DNA from: WTFY01 sp011523795
Lineage (GTDB): Bacteria; Pseudomonadota; Gammaproteobacteria; UBA4575
Reading direction: 5' to 3'
NCBI GenBank assembly: GCA_965207475.1
Contig: OZ242278.1
Span: 1,488,001-1,552,000 of the forward strand
DNA length: 64,000 nucleotides
The number at the start of each line of letters is the position of its first letter. Positions within the stretch are counted from its first letter, which is position 1. The notes under the pieces were generated by a model, which saw only the letters and a program-made list of their open reading frames with translations, searched no databases and was not told the origin of the DNA. Shown here piece by piece: positions 28,323-37,817 of this stretch. The translations under genes and the position numbers were made by a program.

Positions 28323-29503
28323 GAGGCGCCAGGATTCGTGCGGCAGCCCTGACGCTGCCGCTGGTGATCTTCATCACCGTCACCTTTTTCGTGCCGCTCG
28401 GCTCGATGCTGACCCGCAGTTTTCACTCGCCTCAGGTCGCCGATGCACTGCCGCGCACCCTGGCGTTGCTGGAAGACTGGGACGGCCAGTCCGTCCCGCA
28501 AGAGGAGACGTTCCGGACGCTTGGGGAGGAGTTCCGCTCGCTCGCCAAGCAACGCAAGCTGGGGGGTGTCGCGACGCGGATCAACCGCCTTGAGAGCGGC
28601 ATGCGCAGCACCATCCTGAAGACGGCCCGTAAACTGCGCCGAGCCCAGCCGGAATCCTGGCGCGAGGCCATGGTTGCCGCGGACGAGGTATGGGGAGAGG
28701 CCGGTACCTGGCGCGCGCTGCGCCGCGCCGGAGAACGGTTCACGCTGCAACATTACCTCAATGCCCTCGACCTGGACCGGGACGATGCGGGCCGGATCGT
28801 CACGCAGCCTCCGGAACGGCGCATCTACCTGCCGCTGCTGTGGCGCACCCTGGTCGTCAGCCTTGCCATTACCGTCATATGCCTCGTGCTGGGCTACCCG
28901 GTGGCCTACCTGATCGCGAATTCATCCCCGGCACGTTCGAACCTCCTGCTGTTGCTGGTACTGCTGCCGTTCTGGACCTCGCTGCTGGTACGCACGACTT
29001 CCTGGATCGTCCTCCTCCAGAACCAGGGCGTGATCAATGATCTGCTGGTGGCGATCGGCATCCTGGGCGATGACGGCCGTATCGCGATGGTCTACAACAT
29101 GACCGGAACGCTGATCGCGATGACGCAGATCCTGTTGCCGTTCATGATACTGCCGCTCTTTGCCGTAATGCGCACCGTCTCGCCCCAGCACCTGCGGGCC
29201 GCCTCGAGCCTCGGTGCGACGTTCCGACAGGGGTTCCTGCGCGTCTACTGGCCGCAGACACTTCCCGGTGTCGCGGCGGGTTCACTCCTCGTCTTCATCC
29301 TGTCCATCGGCTACTACATCACCCCCGCGCTGGTGGGGGGGCGTACCGGGCAACTGATTTCGAACATGATTGCCTATCACATGCAGCAGTCCCTCAACTG
29401 GGGGCTTGCTGCAGCGCTTGGCGTCATCCTGCTGGTTACTGTGGGGCTGTTCTACTTCGTATATGATCGCCTGGTGGGCATCGAGGGAATGAGGTTCTCG
29501 TGA
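28307..29503 (+). CDS. potB: ABC transporter permease, PotB type, with long periplasmic insert
   Basis: A 398-residue inner-membrane permease starting at GTG 28307. Membrane segment 1 is TLPLVIFITVTFFVPLGSML. A hydrophilic stretch of about 130 residues rich in charged helices (RTLALLEDWDGQ to RRIYLP) follows before segment 2, longer than in E. coli PotB (about 285 residues in total). The EAA loop that contacts the ATPase reads AASSLGATFRQGFLRVYWPQ. The gene overlaps potD before it and shares one base with potC after it (TGATG). The insert is the odd feature and may contact the binding protein. Confidence 0.92.
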   Translation: MAQSLRGARIRAAALTLPLVIFITVTFFVPLGSMLTRSFHSPQVADALPRTLALLEDWDGQSVPQEETFRTLGEEFRSLAKQRKLGGVATRINRLESGMRSTILKTARKLRRAQPESWREAMVAADEVWGEAGTWRALRRAGERFTLQHYLNALDLDRDDAGRIVTQPPERRIYLPLLWRTLVVSLAITVICLVLGYPVAYLIANSSPARSNLLLLLVLLPFWTSLLVRTTSWIVLLQNQGVINDLLVAIGILGDDGRIAMVYNMTGTLIAMTQILLPFMILPLFAVMRTVSPQHLRAASSLGATFRQGFLRVYWPQTLPGVAAGSLLVFILSIGYYITPALVGGRTGQLISNMIAYHMQQSLNWGLAAALGVILLVTVGLFYFVYDRLVGIEGMRFS

Positions 29504-30348
29504 TGGCTGCCGGCAGGGCAAGCTTCACACTGGGAGAGCGCCTGGAGCGCAGCCTGTACCTTGCGTTCTGCACGGCCGTGTTTGCATTCCTGATCGCCCC
29601 CATGCTGATCGTGGTGCCGCTGAGTTTCAATGCCGAGCCTTACTTCACGTTCACGGAGGGCATGCTGAGCCTTGACCCTGACGCCTACTCCCTGCGCTGG
29701 TACCGTAACGTGGTCGGGGATGGCGAGTGGCGCCATGCACTCGTCAACAGCCTCGTGATCGGGGTGTCGGCAACGTTCATCGCCACGGCACTCGGCGTGC
29801 TGGCCGCCCTGGGCCTGTCCAGTCCCTACATGCCGAACCGGCAGATCGTGATGGGTCTGCTGATCTCGCCGATGGTGACGCCCATCATCGTGTCTGCCGC
29901 AGGCATGTTCTTCTTCTATTCCGAACTTGGGCTCGGGCAGACACACCTGAGCCTGATCCTGGCCCATGCGGCACTCGGAACCCCCTTCGTCGTGATCACC
30001 GTGACGGCCACCCTGTCCGGGTTCGACACCAACCTTTCACGTGCCGCATCGAGCCTGGGCGCCGGTCCAATCGTCATCTTCAGGCGTGTGCAACTGCCCA
30101 TCATCGCACCCGGAGTGATTGCAGGCGCCCTGTTCGCGTTTGCAACGTCGTTCGACGAGATCGTTACCGTGCTGTTTTTGGGAGGACTGGACCAGCGTAC
30201 CCTGCCGAGGCAGATGTGGGCCGGCATTCGTGAACAGATCAGCCCGGAGATTCTTGCAGTCGCCACTTGCCTGATGGTGTTTGCAGTACTGCTGCTGATC
30301 ACAGTGGAATGGTTGCGGCGCAGGGGGGTGCGCCATGCAAACAGGTAG
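29503..30348 (+). CDS. potC: ABC transporter permease, PotC type
   Basis: A 281-residue inner-membrane permease with six predicted helices. The first is YLAFCTAVFAFLIAPMLIVV; the EAA loop is AASSLGAGPIVIFRRVQLP. It pairs with the PotB-type permease to form the channel. ATG 29503 shares its A with the previous stop, so translation is coupled. It ends the four-gene operon; 246 bases follow before the putA start, containing a perfect dyad. Confidence 0.93.
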   Translation: MAAGRASFTLGERLERSLYLAFCTAVFAFLIAPMLIVVPLSFNAEPYFTFTEGMLSLDPDAYSLRWYRNVVGDGEWRHALVNSLVIGVSATFIATALGVLAALGLSSPYMPNRQIVMGLLISPMVTPIIVSAAGMFFFYSELGLGQTHLSLILAHAALGTPFVVITVTATLSGFDTNLSRAASSLGAGPIVIFRRVQLPIIAPGVIAGALFAFATSFDEIVTVLFLGGLDQRTLPRQMWAGIREQISPEILAVATCLMVFAVLLLITVEWLRRRGVRHANR

Positions 30349-30460
30349 GGATTGACCCCTGCAGGTCCTGACCCTGTCCGCACCAGAACCGCTGGGCAGA
30401 ACGGGCCTCGTCATCCATCCCCCGGGTTCTGACAGAAACCGGTGGTCAAGTATCCGTGAA

Positions 30461-30479
30461 AATCCATAAACTATGGATT
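30461..30479. promoter_or_regulatory. Dyad AATCCATA-AAC-TATGGATT upstream of putA
   Basis: Perfect 8-base arms with a 3-base centre, about 115 bases before the putA start chosen here. It has the form of an operator for a dimeric regulator. This PutA lacks the N-terminal DNA-binding domain that represses put genes in enteric bacteria, so a separate regulator is expected. Confidence 0.5.
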
Positions 30480-30594
30480 GATGTTAAGCCGGCACCATGA
30501 AGAGGCCCGAAATGCACCGTCCCCGAGCAGATCAATGATTCATCCGCCACAGCGACTGTCGGAAATCCGGACATCGATGCGGGAGGCAACCCTC

Positions 30595-33500
30595 ATGGAT
30601 GAAACCCGCGCGGTACGTGAAAGCATTGCCGCCGCCGGGCTTACCGGAACGGACAGGGACGTGATCGCAGCGCGCGCGGTCGAGCTGGTCCGCACCGTGC
30701 GGGCGGGCACCAGTACCTCGGTCATGCAGGGCTTTCTCGTCGAGTACGGCCTGTCGAGCCGGGAGGGCATGGCGCTCATGTGCCTGGCCGAGGCGCTCCT
30801 CCGGATTCCGGATACACAAACCGTCGATGCGCTGATCGAAGACAAGATCGCCGCGTCGGACTGGGCAGCGCATCTTGGCCACTCGGGCTCACCGATGGTC
30901 AATGCCGCAACCCGGGCCCTGTGCCTGACCGGGCAGGTGCTCGGTCATGCACAAGGCGGGCGGGGCGGGACACTCCGCCGGGTCATCAAGCGCCTCGGCA
31001 GGCCGGTCATCCGCACAGCGGTTGTCCAGGCGATGCGCAAGCTCGAGCACCACTTCGTGCTCGGGCGCGACATGGGCGATGCGCGGATCCGGGCGGGGGC
31101 CATGGAGGCAAAGGGCTACAGTTACTCCTACGACATGCTGGGCGAATCGGCCCTTACCGAGGCGGAGGCACACCGGTACCACCGGGCCTACTCGGATTCG
31201 ATCGTCGCGCTCGCTGGCCAGGAGGGTCTGACAGGCATTCGCGAGCGCTCGGGCATATCGGTCAAGCTTTCCGCCCTGCACGCGCGTTACGAGTTCGGGC
31301 AGCGGGACCGGGTGATGAGCGAACTGGTCGGGCGGCTGCGTTCGCTGGCATTGCAAGCCAGGTCTGCCGACATTGGCCTGAACGTGGATGCCGAAGAGGC
31401 GGACCGGCTTGACCTTTCGCTGGACGTCATCGAAGCCGTGCTGGCGGATCCTGCGCTCGCCGGCTGGGACGGCCTGGGGGTGGTGGTGCAGGCCTACGGC
31501 AAGCGGGCACCCTGCGTGATTGACTGGCTCTACGAACTGGCGGGGCAACTGGAACGCCGCATCATGGTCCGGCTTGTCAAGGGTGCGTACTGGGACACCG
31601 AGATCAAACGCGCGCAGATCCTTGGCCTCGACGGTTTTCCGGTCTTTACCCGCAAGGCGGGCACCGACATTTCCTATCTTGCCTGCACGCGCAAGCTGCT
31701 TGGCATGACGGACCGCATCTACCCGCAGTTCGCGACCCATAACGCGCACACCCTTGCAGCCGTGCTGCACATGGCCGGGGATACTTCGCAGTTCGAATTC
31801 CAGCGTTTGCACGGGATGGGTGAGGTCCTGCACGAAGCGGTGCATGCGGAGCACGGCGTCCGCTGCCGGATTTACGCCCCGGTCGGCGCCTACCATGATC
31901 TGCTCCCCTACCTGGTCCGGCGCCTGCTTGAGAACGGGGCCAACAGTTCGTTTGTCAACCGGCTGGTCGATCCGGGCGTGATGCCGGAGGAAATCGCCCG
32001 GGACCCGGCATCCGTGATCGAACGGTTCGGCGGTGCGGTCGCCAATCCGCGCATCAAGGCGCCTGCGGAGATCTTTCTGCCTGAACGAAAAAACTCGAAA
32101 GGATGGGATCTTGCGGATCCTGTGCAGCTGGCTGCGATCGATGACGAGCGCGCACGGTTCCGGCGCGCCCGATGGGAGGCGGGCCCATCCGCCGCGGGAT
32201 TGCGCAGCCGGGTGGTGTATCGGGAAGTGCGCAATCCGGCCCGGCCTGAGGATCTCGTCGGCCATGTCACGGAATCGGCGCCTGCGGACATCGAGGCGGC
32301 GATGGAGGCCGCCCGCAGCGGTGCAGCGGCCTGGGCTTCGCTGGAGGTTGAGGATCGCGCACAGCGCGTTCGCCGGGTGGCCGATCTTTACGAGGCGCAT
32401 GCGCCGGAACTGTTCGCACTGCTGGCGCGGGAGGCGGGCAAGACCCTGTCTGACGGGGTCGGAGAAGTGCGTGAGGCGTGCGACTTTGCCCGTTTCTACG
32501 CCAGTGAGGCGACCCGGGAATGCGGTGCCGGCAAAGGCCTGCCGCGCGGAGTCATCGCCTGTATTTCTCCATGGAATTTCCCGCTCGCTATCTTCTCCGG
32601 GCAGGTCCTTGCCGCGCTGGCCGCCGGAAACGCTGTCATTGCGAAGCCGTCCGAGAAAACGCCGTTGATTGCAGCGCGCGCGGTCGCCTTGATGTACGAA
32701 GCCGAAATCCCGGGGGAGGTGCTGCAGCTGTTGCCCGGCGACGGTGAGAACGTGGGCGCGGGGCTGGTGTCCGACCCGCGCATTGATGGGGTTTGTTTCA
32801 CGGGGTCGACCGGGACCGCTCGACGCATCAATCTTGCGATGGCAAAGTACCTGGCGCCCGATGCGCCGCTGATTGCAGAGACAGGTGGCCTGAATGCGAT
32901 GATCGTGGATTCCACCGCGCAGCCCGAGCAGGCGGTGCGCGACATCGTCGCTTCCGCTTTCCAGAGTGCCGGCCAGCGCTGCTCCGCACTGCGCATCCTC
33001 TACGTCCAGCGAGAGGCCGAGGACCGCATCCTTGAGATGCTGTACGGCGCGATCGACGAGTTGCGCATCGGCGATCCCTGGGAACTTGCTACCGATATCG
33101 GACCGGTTATCGATGATGAGGCGCAGCACCGCATTGACGATTACTGCAACGGCGCCAAACGCGAAGGCCGGCTGCTGAAGCGCGCGTGGGGACCGGGTGC
33201 CGGCCGGTTCGTGCTTCCGGCTGTATTGCGGGTGGAGGGTATCGAGGCGCTCGGTGAAGAGATCTTCGGACCAGTGCTGCACGTCGCGACCTACGCTGCA
33301 CGGGACATCGACTCCGTTCTCGATGCCATCAATGGCGCCGGATACGGCCTCACCTTCGGTCTGCACACGCGCATCGAGGATCGCGTACAGCACGTTGCGG
33401 ACCGGGTGTGCGCCGGAAATATCTATGTCAACCGCAACCAGATCGGCGCGGTGGTGGGCTCGCAGCCCTTTGGCGGTGAGGGTCAAAGCGGGACCGGGCC

Positions 33501-34170
33501 GAAGGCGGGTGGTCCACACTACCTGCGGCGACTGATCGCCCATGCCTCGGCGACCGGTGGCCGCTTCGAAGGTGCGCTGATTGGTGGCAGACGGCTCCAG
33601 CAAGCCGTTTTCGAAGCTGCAAGGGATCTCGAGGGGTACCGCCAGCCGCGATCGGGAGCGGGTACTGCAACCGGCCGTTGCGGTGCAAGCGGGCCTGCCC
33701 GCAACCCTTTCGAACCGTTGAATCTGCCGGGTCCGACCGGTGAATCGAACCGGCTTGCATTTGCCCCGCGCGGGATAGTGCTTTGCTTGGGTCCGGGAGT
33801 GGAAGCGGCAGGGGTGCAGCTCGCAAAAGCCCTCGATGCCGGAAATGCTGCGGTGGTGATCGTGAACGGTGCGCAGGCGGCGTTTGCCTCCTGGCGCAGT
33901 GACCCCCGGGTTTCAGTGCTGGATGGGCAGGTGGCTACGGAAACCCTGTCAAGGCTCGAAGGTGTCGCGGCCGTTGCCTGCTGTGCCGAGCGCAACGTTC
34001 TGGCGGCATTGCGCGTGGCACTGGCCCGGCGCCCGGGACCCATTCTGCCGCTGATCAGCGAACCGGCGGTGGATGAACGCTACGTGGTCGAACGGCATGT
34101 ATGTGTCGATACAACGGCAGCCGGCGGCAACACATCCCTGTTTGCGGAGGCAGAAGGCTCCTGCCTGTGA
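30595..34170 (+). CDS. putA: Bifunctional proline dehydrogenase / P5C dehydrogenase
   Basis: A 1191-residue enzyme that oxidises proline to glutamate. Residues about 100-430 form the FAD barrel (SREGMALMCLAEALLRIPD, YSYDMLGESALTEAEAHRY, NVDAEEADRLDLSLD, IMVRLVKGAYWDTEIKRAQ). The aldehyde dehydrogenase part has SPWNFPLAIFSGQVLAAL, Glu in AETGGLNAM and nucleophile Cys in SAGQRCSALRI. A C-terminal domain follows (GIVLCLGPGVEAAGVQLAKA), as in long PutA types. There is no N-terminal ribbon-helix-helix, so it should not bind DNA. GGGAGG eight bases before ATG 30595 decides this start over 30535 and 30577. Confidence 0.95.
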   Translation: MDETRAVRESIAAAGLTGTDRDVIAARAVELVRTVRAGTSTSVMQGFLVEYGLSSREGMALMCLAEALLRIPDTQTVDALIEDKIAASDWAAHLGHSGSPMVNAATRALCLTGQVLGHAQGGRGGTLRRVIKRLGRPVIRTAVVQAMRKLEHHFVLGRDMGDARIRAGAMEAKGYSYSYDMLGESALTEAEAHRYHRAYSDSIVALAGQEGLTGIRERSGISVKLSALHARYEFGQRDRVMSELVGRLRSLALQARSADIGLNVDAEEADRLDLSLDVIEAVLADPALAGWDGLGVVVQAYGKRAPCVIDWLYELAGQLERRIMVRLVKGAYWDTEIKRAQILGLDGFPVFTRKAGTDISYLACTRKLLGMTDRIYPQFATHNAHTLAAVLHMAGDTSQFEFQRLHGMGEVLHEAVHAEHGVRCRIYAPVGAYHDLLPYLVRRLLENGANSSFVNRLVDPGVMPEEIARDPASVIERFGGAVANPRIKAPAEIFLPERKNSKGWDLADPVQLAAIDDERARFRRARWEAGPSAAGLRSRVVYREVRNPARPEDLVGHVTESAPADIEAAMEAARSGAAAWASLEVEDRAQRVRRVADLYEAHAPELFALLAREAGKTLSDGVGEVREACDFARFYASEATRECGAGKGLPRGVIACISPWNFPLAIFSGQVLAALAAGNAVIAKPSEKTPLIAARAVALMYEAEIPGEVLQLLPGDGENVGAGLVSDPRIDGVCFTGSTGTARRINLAMAKYLAPDAPLIAETGGLNAMIVDSTAQPEQAVRDIVASAFQSAGQRCSALRILYVQREAEDRILEMLYGAIDELRIGDPWELATDIGPVIDDEAQHRIDDYCNGAKREGRLLKRAWGPGAGRFVLPAVLRVEGIEALGEEIFGPVLHVATYAARDIDSVLDAINGAGYGLTFGLHTRIEDRVQHVADRVCAGNIYVNRNQIGAVVGSQPFGGEGQSGTGPKAGGPHYLRRLIAHASATGGRFEGALIGGRRLQQAVFEAARDLEGYRQPRSGAGTATGRCGASGPARNPFEPLNLPGPTGESNRLAFAPRGIVLCLGPGVEAAGVQLAKALDAGNAAVVIVNGAQAAFASWRSDPRVSVLDGQVATETLSRLEGVAAVACCAERNVLAALRVALARRPGPILPLISEPAVDERYVVERHVCVDTTAAGGNTSLFAEAEGSCL

Positions 34171-34369
34171 AAGGTTATCGATCCGCGAGAAAAAAGCGGG
34201 ATTGAAACTTCAGCAACCGTCGGTCCGCACGAGGCCGTTCATGCCGTACAGTGACCGGACTCACGAGATTGAGATCATTGATACCACGCAGTGCCAGGTG
34301 AACCTCGCGGCGCAGCGTCCTCAAGTCCTGTACCCGGGAAATTCCCTGACGGGCTATGATGCGGCCATT

Positions 34370-34382
34370 CCCCGTAACGGGG
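34370..34382. terminator. Small hairpin between convergent putA and norZ
   Basis: CCCCG-TAA-CGGGG lies in the 248-base gap between the two gene ends. A weaker ATCC-type hairpin with an A-rich loop directly follows putA near 34180-34202. Both are candidate transcript ends; neither has a T run, so support is modest. Confidence 0.35.
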
Positions 34383-34418
34383 CATCCATAACGGAACATG
34401 AATTACACGGGATGTGCT

Positions 34419-36710
34419 TCATGAATCCTTTTGTATGCGCGGGCCCAGTTCAAGCCGTACGAGAAAAATGAGCAGCAGCAGTGCCCCCAGCGCAAACACC
34501 ACATCGCCTGGCACCCGCAGCCAGACCAGTGTTTCCATCAGGGGGGAGTGCAGGAGTTCCGGTGCACGTGCATGCCAATAGCCGCTGTCAAACGATACCA
34601 GGGCCTGGACGATACCTTGCGGCAGCAGCGAGCCAAACACCATGAGTGCAAGGCCGCCATTGAAAAGCCAGAATACCCATTTCAGGACCCGGTCAGACCA
34701 TGCCCCGGCAGCCTGCGGCAGATCGCGGCGGCACAGCAGCAAGAGCCCGATGCCCAGCATGCCGTAAACACCGAACAGTGCCGCGTGACCATGGGCCGGA
34801 GTCGTGAGCAGGCCCTGCAGGTAGTAAAGCGATAGCGGCGGGTTGATCAGAAAGCCGAGTACACCGGCACCGACAAGGTTCCAGAAGGCTACTGCGAGGA
34901 AGAACATCAGCGGCAAGTGGTAACGCTGGACCCACGGCGCATGCCGTTCCGCGCGCCAGTGGTCGTGGGCTTCAAATGCGATCAGTGCCAGGGGGACGAC
35001 CTCGAGGGCCGAGAACACGGCACCCAGTGCCAGGACAGGCTCCGGCGTACCCGAAAAATACAGGTGGTGAAATGTACCCAGTACACCGCCTCCCAGGAAA
35101 ATCATGGCCGAGAACATGACATAGACCGCCGCAGTGGAGGGCCTCAACAGCCTCATGTGCACGAAAGCCCAGGCCACCCAGGCCGTTGCAAACACCTCGA
35201 ACACGCCCTCCACCCAGAGATGCACTACCCACCACCGCCAGTACTCGGCGATGGTGAGGTGGGTGTCACGCTCGTAGAGAAAGCCCGCACCGAACAACAG
35301 GCCAATCCCTGCCGAGGAGAACAGCAGCAGGATCAGCAGATGTTTGTCTGGCCCTGCTCTGCGGATTGCAGGAAGAAGACAGCGCATCATCAACGCCAGC
35401 CAGATAAGCAGGCCGGCAAAGACCAGCATCTGCCAGAAGCGCCCCATGTCGAGGAACTCGTAACCCTGATGGCCGAACCAGTACACCAGCGCGGGACCCG
35501 TCATCCGCCCGGTGAGCGTGAGCCATTCGCCCGCAAGTGAGCCAAGCACCGCAATGACCAGGGCAATCCAGAGCGTATTGACCCCGAGACGCTGCAAGGG
35601 CGGCTCGTGGCCGGCAATCATCGGTGCCAGGTAAAGACCTGCCCCAAGCCAGGCCGTGGCAATCCAGAGCACTGCAAGCTGTACATGCCAGGTCCGGGTA
35701 AGGGCATAAGGTGCAAATTCCGAGAGCGGTATGCCGTAGAATTCGTGGCCTTCCACGGCATAGTGGGCGGTCACCGCACCCAGCAGGATCTGTAGACCAA
35801 GCAGGATGCTGACAATCCATATGTACTTGACGGTCGCGCGCATGGAAGCGGTTGGCCTCACTGCAGCGACAGGGTTGTCGTCCGGGTAGCCGTCCAAGGG
35901 TTCCATGTCTCTTTGCCATTCCTCCCGTTCGCGCAGAAAGAACCAGCACAGTGCACCGATGCCGACAATCAGCAGGACTATCGATACGAAGGTCCAGATG
36001 AAAGTCGAGCTGCCCGGGCGATTGCCTACCAGTGGCTCGTGTGGCCAGTTATTTGTGAAGGTGACGGTGTCATCGGGCCGCAAGGTCGAGGCAGCCCATG
36101 AGGTCCACCACCACCAGGCGACGAGTGCACGGATATCATCATCGGGTTCGCTGCCAAGTGGCTGATTGGGGATTGCAAAGGCCTCGCGCAGGGCTTCTGC
36201 TTCCGGTCCATCACCGGTGCCTCCAAAGAGTGCCAGGTAATGGGCAGTGACAATCTCTATCGCCTGCGCTCGTTTGGGTGAAACATGGATTCGCCCCGTA
36301 TCGGGATCATAGGTGTTGATACGTATGCCTGCCGCAAGCGCGGCGATCCGGGCGGCTTGTTCAGGCTCCGAAAGCGCAGTGAAGTCACCTTCTGACATGA
36401 GCATGGCCTCCGCTTCACGATGCAGCACATCGGATGTCCAGTCAGGCGCCAAGTAACTGCCGTGGCCCCAGACCGAGCCGAGTTCCATCCCTCCCAGTCG
36501 ACGCCAAACATCACGCCCTTGATGAATGTCATGACTGGCGAACAGCACTGAAGACTGGTCGCCATCCGTCACCACTACTTCCGAGGGAAGCGGTGGTGCT
36601 TCCTGGAAGGCCCGGCCTCCAACCAGTAACAGAACACCGAACATCACGACGAGCAGGAACGCAAACAGCGTCCAAAGCCGGGTGAAACTGAAAAACTCGC
36701 GGTAATTCAA
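34419..36710 (-). CDS. norZ: Quinol-dependent nitric oxide reductase (qNOR)
   Basis: A 763-residue single-subunit membrane enzyme that reduces NO to N2O with electrons from quinol. An N-terminal helix (TLFAFLLVVMFGVLLLVGG) and a periplasmic cytochrome-c-like fold without heme motif (SVWGHGSYLAPDWTSDVLHR) precede about 12 helices of the NorB type. The metal-site pattern EYWRWWVVHLWVEGVFEVFA holds the iron-ligand His and the key glutamates; GTFHHLYFSG and HGHAALFGVYG supply the other histidines. The start is TTG 36710, preceded by AGGAAGGG. No norD/norQ maturation genes are adjacent, as is usual for qNOR. Confidence 0.95.
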   Translation of the reverse strand: MNYREFFSFTRLWTLFAFLLVVMFGVLLLVGGRAFQEAPPLPSEVVVTDGDQSSVLFASHDIHQGRDVWRRLGGMELGSVWGHGSYLAPDWTSDVLHREAEAMLMSEGDFTALSEPEQAARIAALAAGIRINTYDPDTGRIHVSPKRAQAIEIVTAHYLALFGGTGDGPEAEALREAFAIPNQPLGSEPDDDIRALVAWWWWTSWAASTLRPDDTVTFTNNWPHEPLVGNRPGSSTFIWTFVSIVLLIVGIGALCWFFLREREEWQRDMEPLDGYPDDNPVAAVRPTASMRATVKYIWIVSILLGLQILLGAVTAHYAVEGHEFYGIPLSEFAPYALTRTWHVQLAVLWIATAWLGAGLYLAPMIAGHEPPLQRLGVNTLWIALVIAVLGSLAGEWLTLTGRMTGPALVYWFGHQGYEFLDMGRFWQMLVFAGLLIWLALMMRCLLPAIRRAGPDKHLLILLLFSSAGIGLLFGAGFLYERDTHLTIAEYWRWWVVHLWVEGVFEVFATAWVAWAFVHMRLLRPSTAAVYVMFSAMIFLGGGVLGTFHHLYFSGTPEPVLALGAVFSALEVVPLALIAFEAHDHWRAERHAPWVQRYHLPLMFFLAVAFWNLVGAGVLGFLINPPLSLYYLQGLLTTPAHGHAALFGVYGMLGIGLLLLCRRDLPQAAGAWSDRVLKWVFWLFNGGLALMVFGSLLPQGIVQALVSFDSGYWHARAPELLHSPLMETLVWLRVPGDVVFALGALLLLIFLVRLELGPRIQKDS

Positions 36711-36775
36711 GATGCCCTTCCTACGAAAACCGGGTGTGATGCTGAACCACTATCCGTTTAACCTCGATGCTTAAC
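36709..36775 (-). promoter_or_regulatory. Three GATGC direct repeats ahead of norZ
   Basis: GATGC starts at 36711 (as AAGATGCCCTT over the start codon), 36738 (GATGCTGAAC) and 36766 (GATGCTTAAC), 27-28 bases apart. The first resembles an NsrR half site (AAGATGC plus T-rich). Regulation by an NO sensor is expected for qNOR but is not proved by these motifs. Confidence 0.35.
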
Positions 36776-36930
36776 CAACCTTTGGCACTTCATGATTTCC
36801 TGAAGAACTCAACGAACCGGCAAGCCGGCTCGTGCTGCCTGAATGCCGCCAGCACCCGATCCACCGAATACCTCCTGGGCTGCATCGGGCATCCTCGTTT
36901 TTTGCCCAGATCCTGTCAGAAATCACATAT

Positions 36931-36963
36931 CCCGTGGCCCGGTTTTTGGTGGGCCCTCACGGG
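36931..36963 (-). terminator. Strong hairpin downstream of the GST-like operon
   Basis: CCCGTG (36931-36936) pairs with CACGGG (36958-36963), continued by GCCC/GGGC pairs around a T-rich loop with a two-base bulge. It stands 20 bases after the end of the first GST-like gene and 220 bases before norZ, so it probably separates the two minus-strand units. Confidence 0.5.
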
Positions 36964-36982
36964 TTGCAGAGTACTCTTTCGT

Positions 36983-37777
36983 TTAGAAGTTACTGATTTC
37001 AACAGACTTGAGAATTCCCTGCAGCGTCTCTTCCGCATTTGGCAACACACCATACGCGACGGTCTCCTGGCCGCATTGACTTTTCTTTGACTTGATTCGG
37101 CCGTACCAACTCTTAATGTTTTCCCTTTCATCGATCAACGTATTACAGCCTGCGACCTCGCAAAGATGAATGTAGGCTGTCCAGTGCAGGTCCGCCCAGG
37201 TGTACTTGTCACATGCAATGAACTTTTCACTTTGCAACTGTTTGTCCAGGGCATCGAAATATACCTTGAGTTCTTCACAATAGGCATTGATTACCTGCAT
37301 ATCAGGAGAATGAGAAGCGTCATCCACTTTCTTTGTAACGGCCTCATCAACGATCAGCTTTACAAGCGGGGCAACCTTCGCTACTGCCATCTCAACCCAG
37401 TAATTCTGAGCTGCCGCAAGCGTGACATTGCGGGGGGTCAGTGCGTAACCCAGTCCCCTTGCATCGATAAATGCCGTGATCGCATCACCCCCGCAAGTAA
37501 TAAAATCCGCCTCTTTCAAACAGGGTGTAATGGACAAGGGTGAAATTTCTGCAATGGACTCATTCATGTTCTCTACTGCATCGGCAACCATGCTGTAGCA
37601 ATTCATTTCCATGCCCTGTTCTGCAGCAGTGAGTATGCATTTGAGCGTATCGGCATCCGTTGGACTTCCAATCAGTTCCAACACATACTGTGTCTTTTTC
37701 ATATCTCCGGACAACCCGTATCGGGAGCTGTCTGTATGGCCGGATTTTTCAGCCATTGAATCGAATAGGTCTGTCAT
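36983..37777 (-). CDS. Divergent glutathione S-transferase-fold protein, long paralogue
   Basis: A 264-residue protein. After about 25 unrelated residues a thioredoxin-like domain is suggested (TQYVLELIGSPTDADTLKCI) with SPLSITPCLKEADFITCGGD in place of the GST cis-Pro/substrate loop. A helical domain follows with AAQNYWVEMAVAKVAPLVKL and TWADLHWTAYIHLCEVAG, the GST N-capping Asp region. The canonical catalytic Ser/Tyr/Cys near the N-terminus is not evident. The next gene is a paralogue with the same layout, 40 bases away. Lower GC than flanking genes. Enzymatic or scaffold role unknown. Confidence 0.7.
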   Translation of the reverse strand: MTDLFDSMAEKSGHTDSSRYGLSGDMKKTQYVLELIGSPTDADTLKCILTAAEQGMEMNCYSMVADAVENMNESIAEISPLSITPCLKEADFITCGGDAITAFIDARGLGYALTPRNVTLAAAQNYWVEMAVAKVAPLVKLIVDEAVTKKVDDASHSPDMQVINAYCEELKVYFDALDKQLQSEKFIACDKYTWADLHWTAYIHLCEVAGCNTLIDERENIKSWYGRIKSKKSQCGQETVAYGVLPNAEETLQGILKSVEISNF

Positions 37778-37817
37778 GATTCCTTACCCGTGGATGTTTG
37801 TTCGAAATAATTGCCCG

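Noticed and set aside
30889..33603. 904-codon minus-strand frame opposite putA
   Set aside because: putA has both catalytic domains; the opposite frame shows no domain.
36776..36810. Sigma-54 promoter (TGGCAC) near norZ
   Set aside because: TGGCAC is present at about 36782 on the plus strand, but no TTGCA follows at the right spacing and it points away from norZ.
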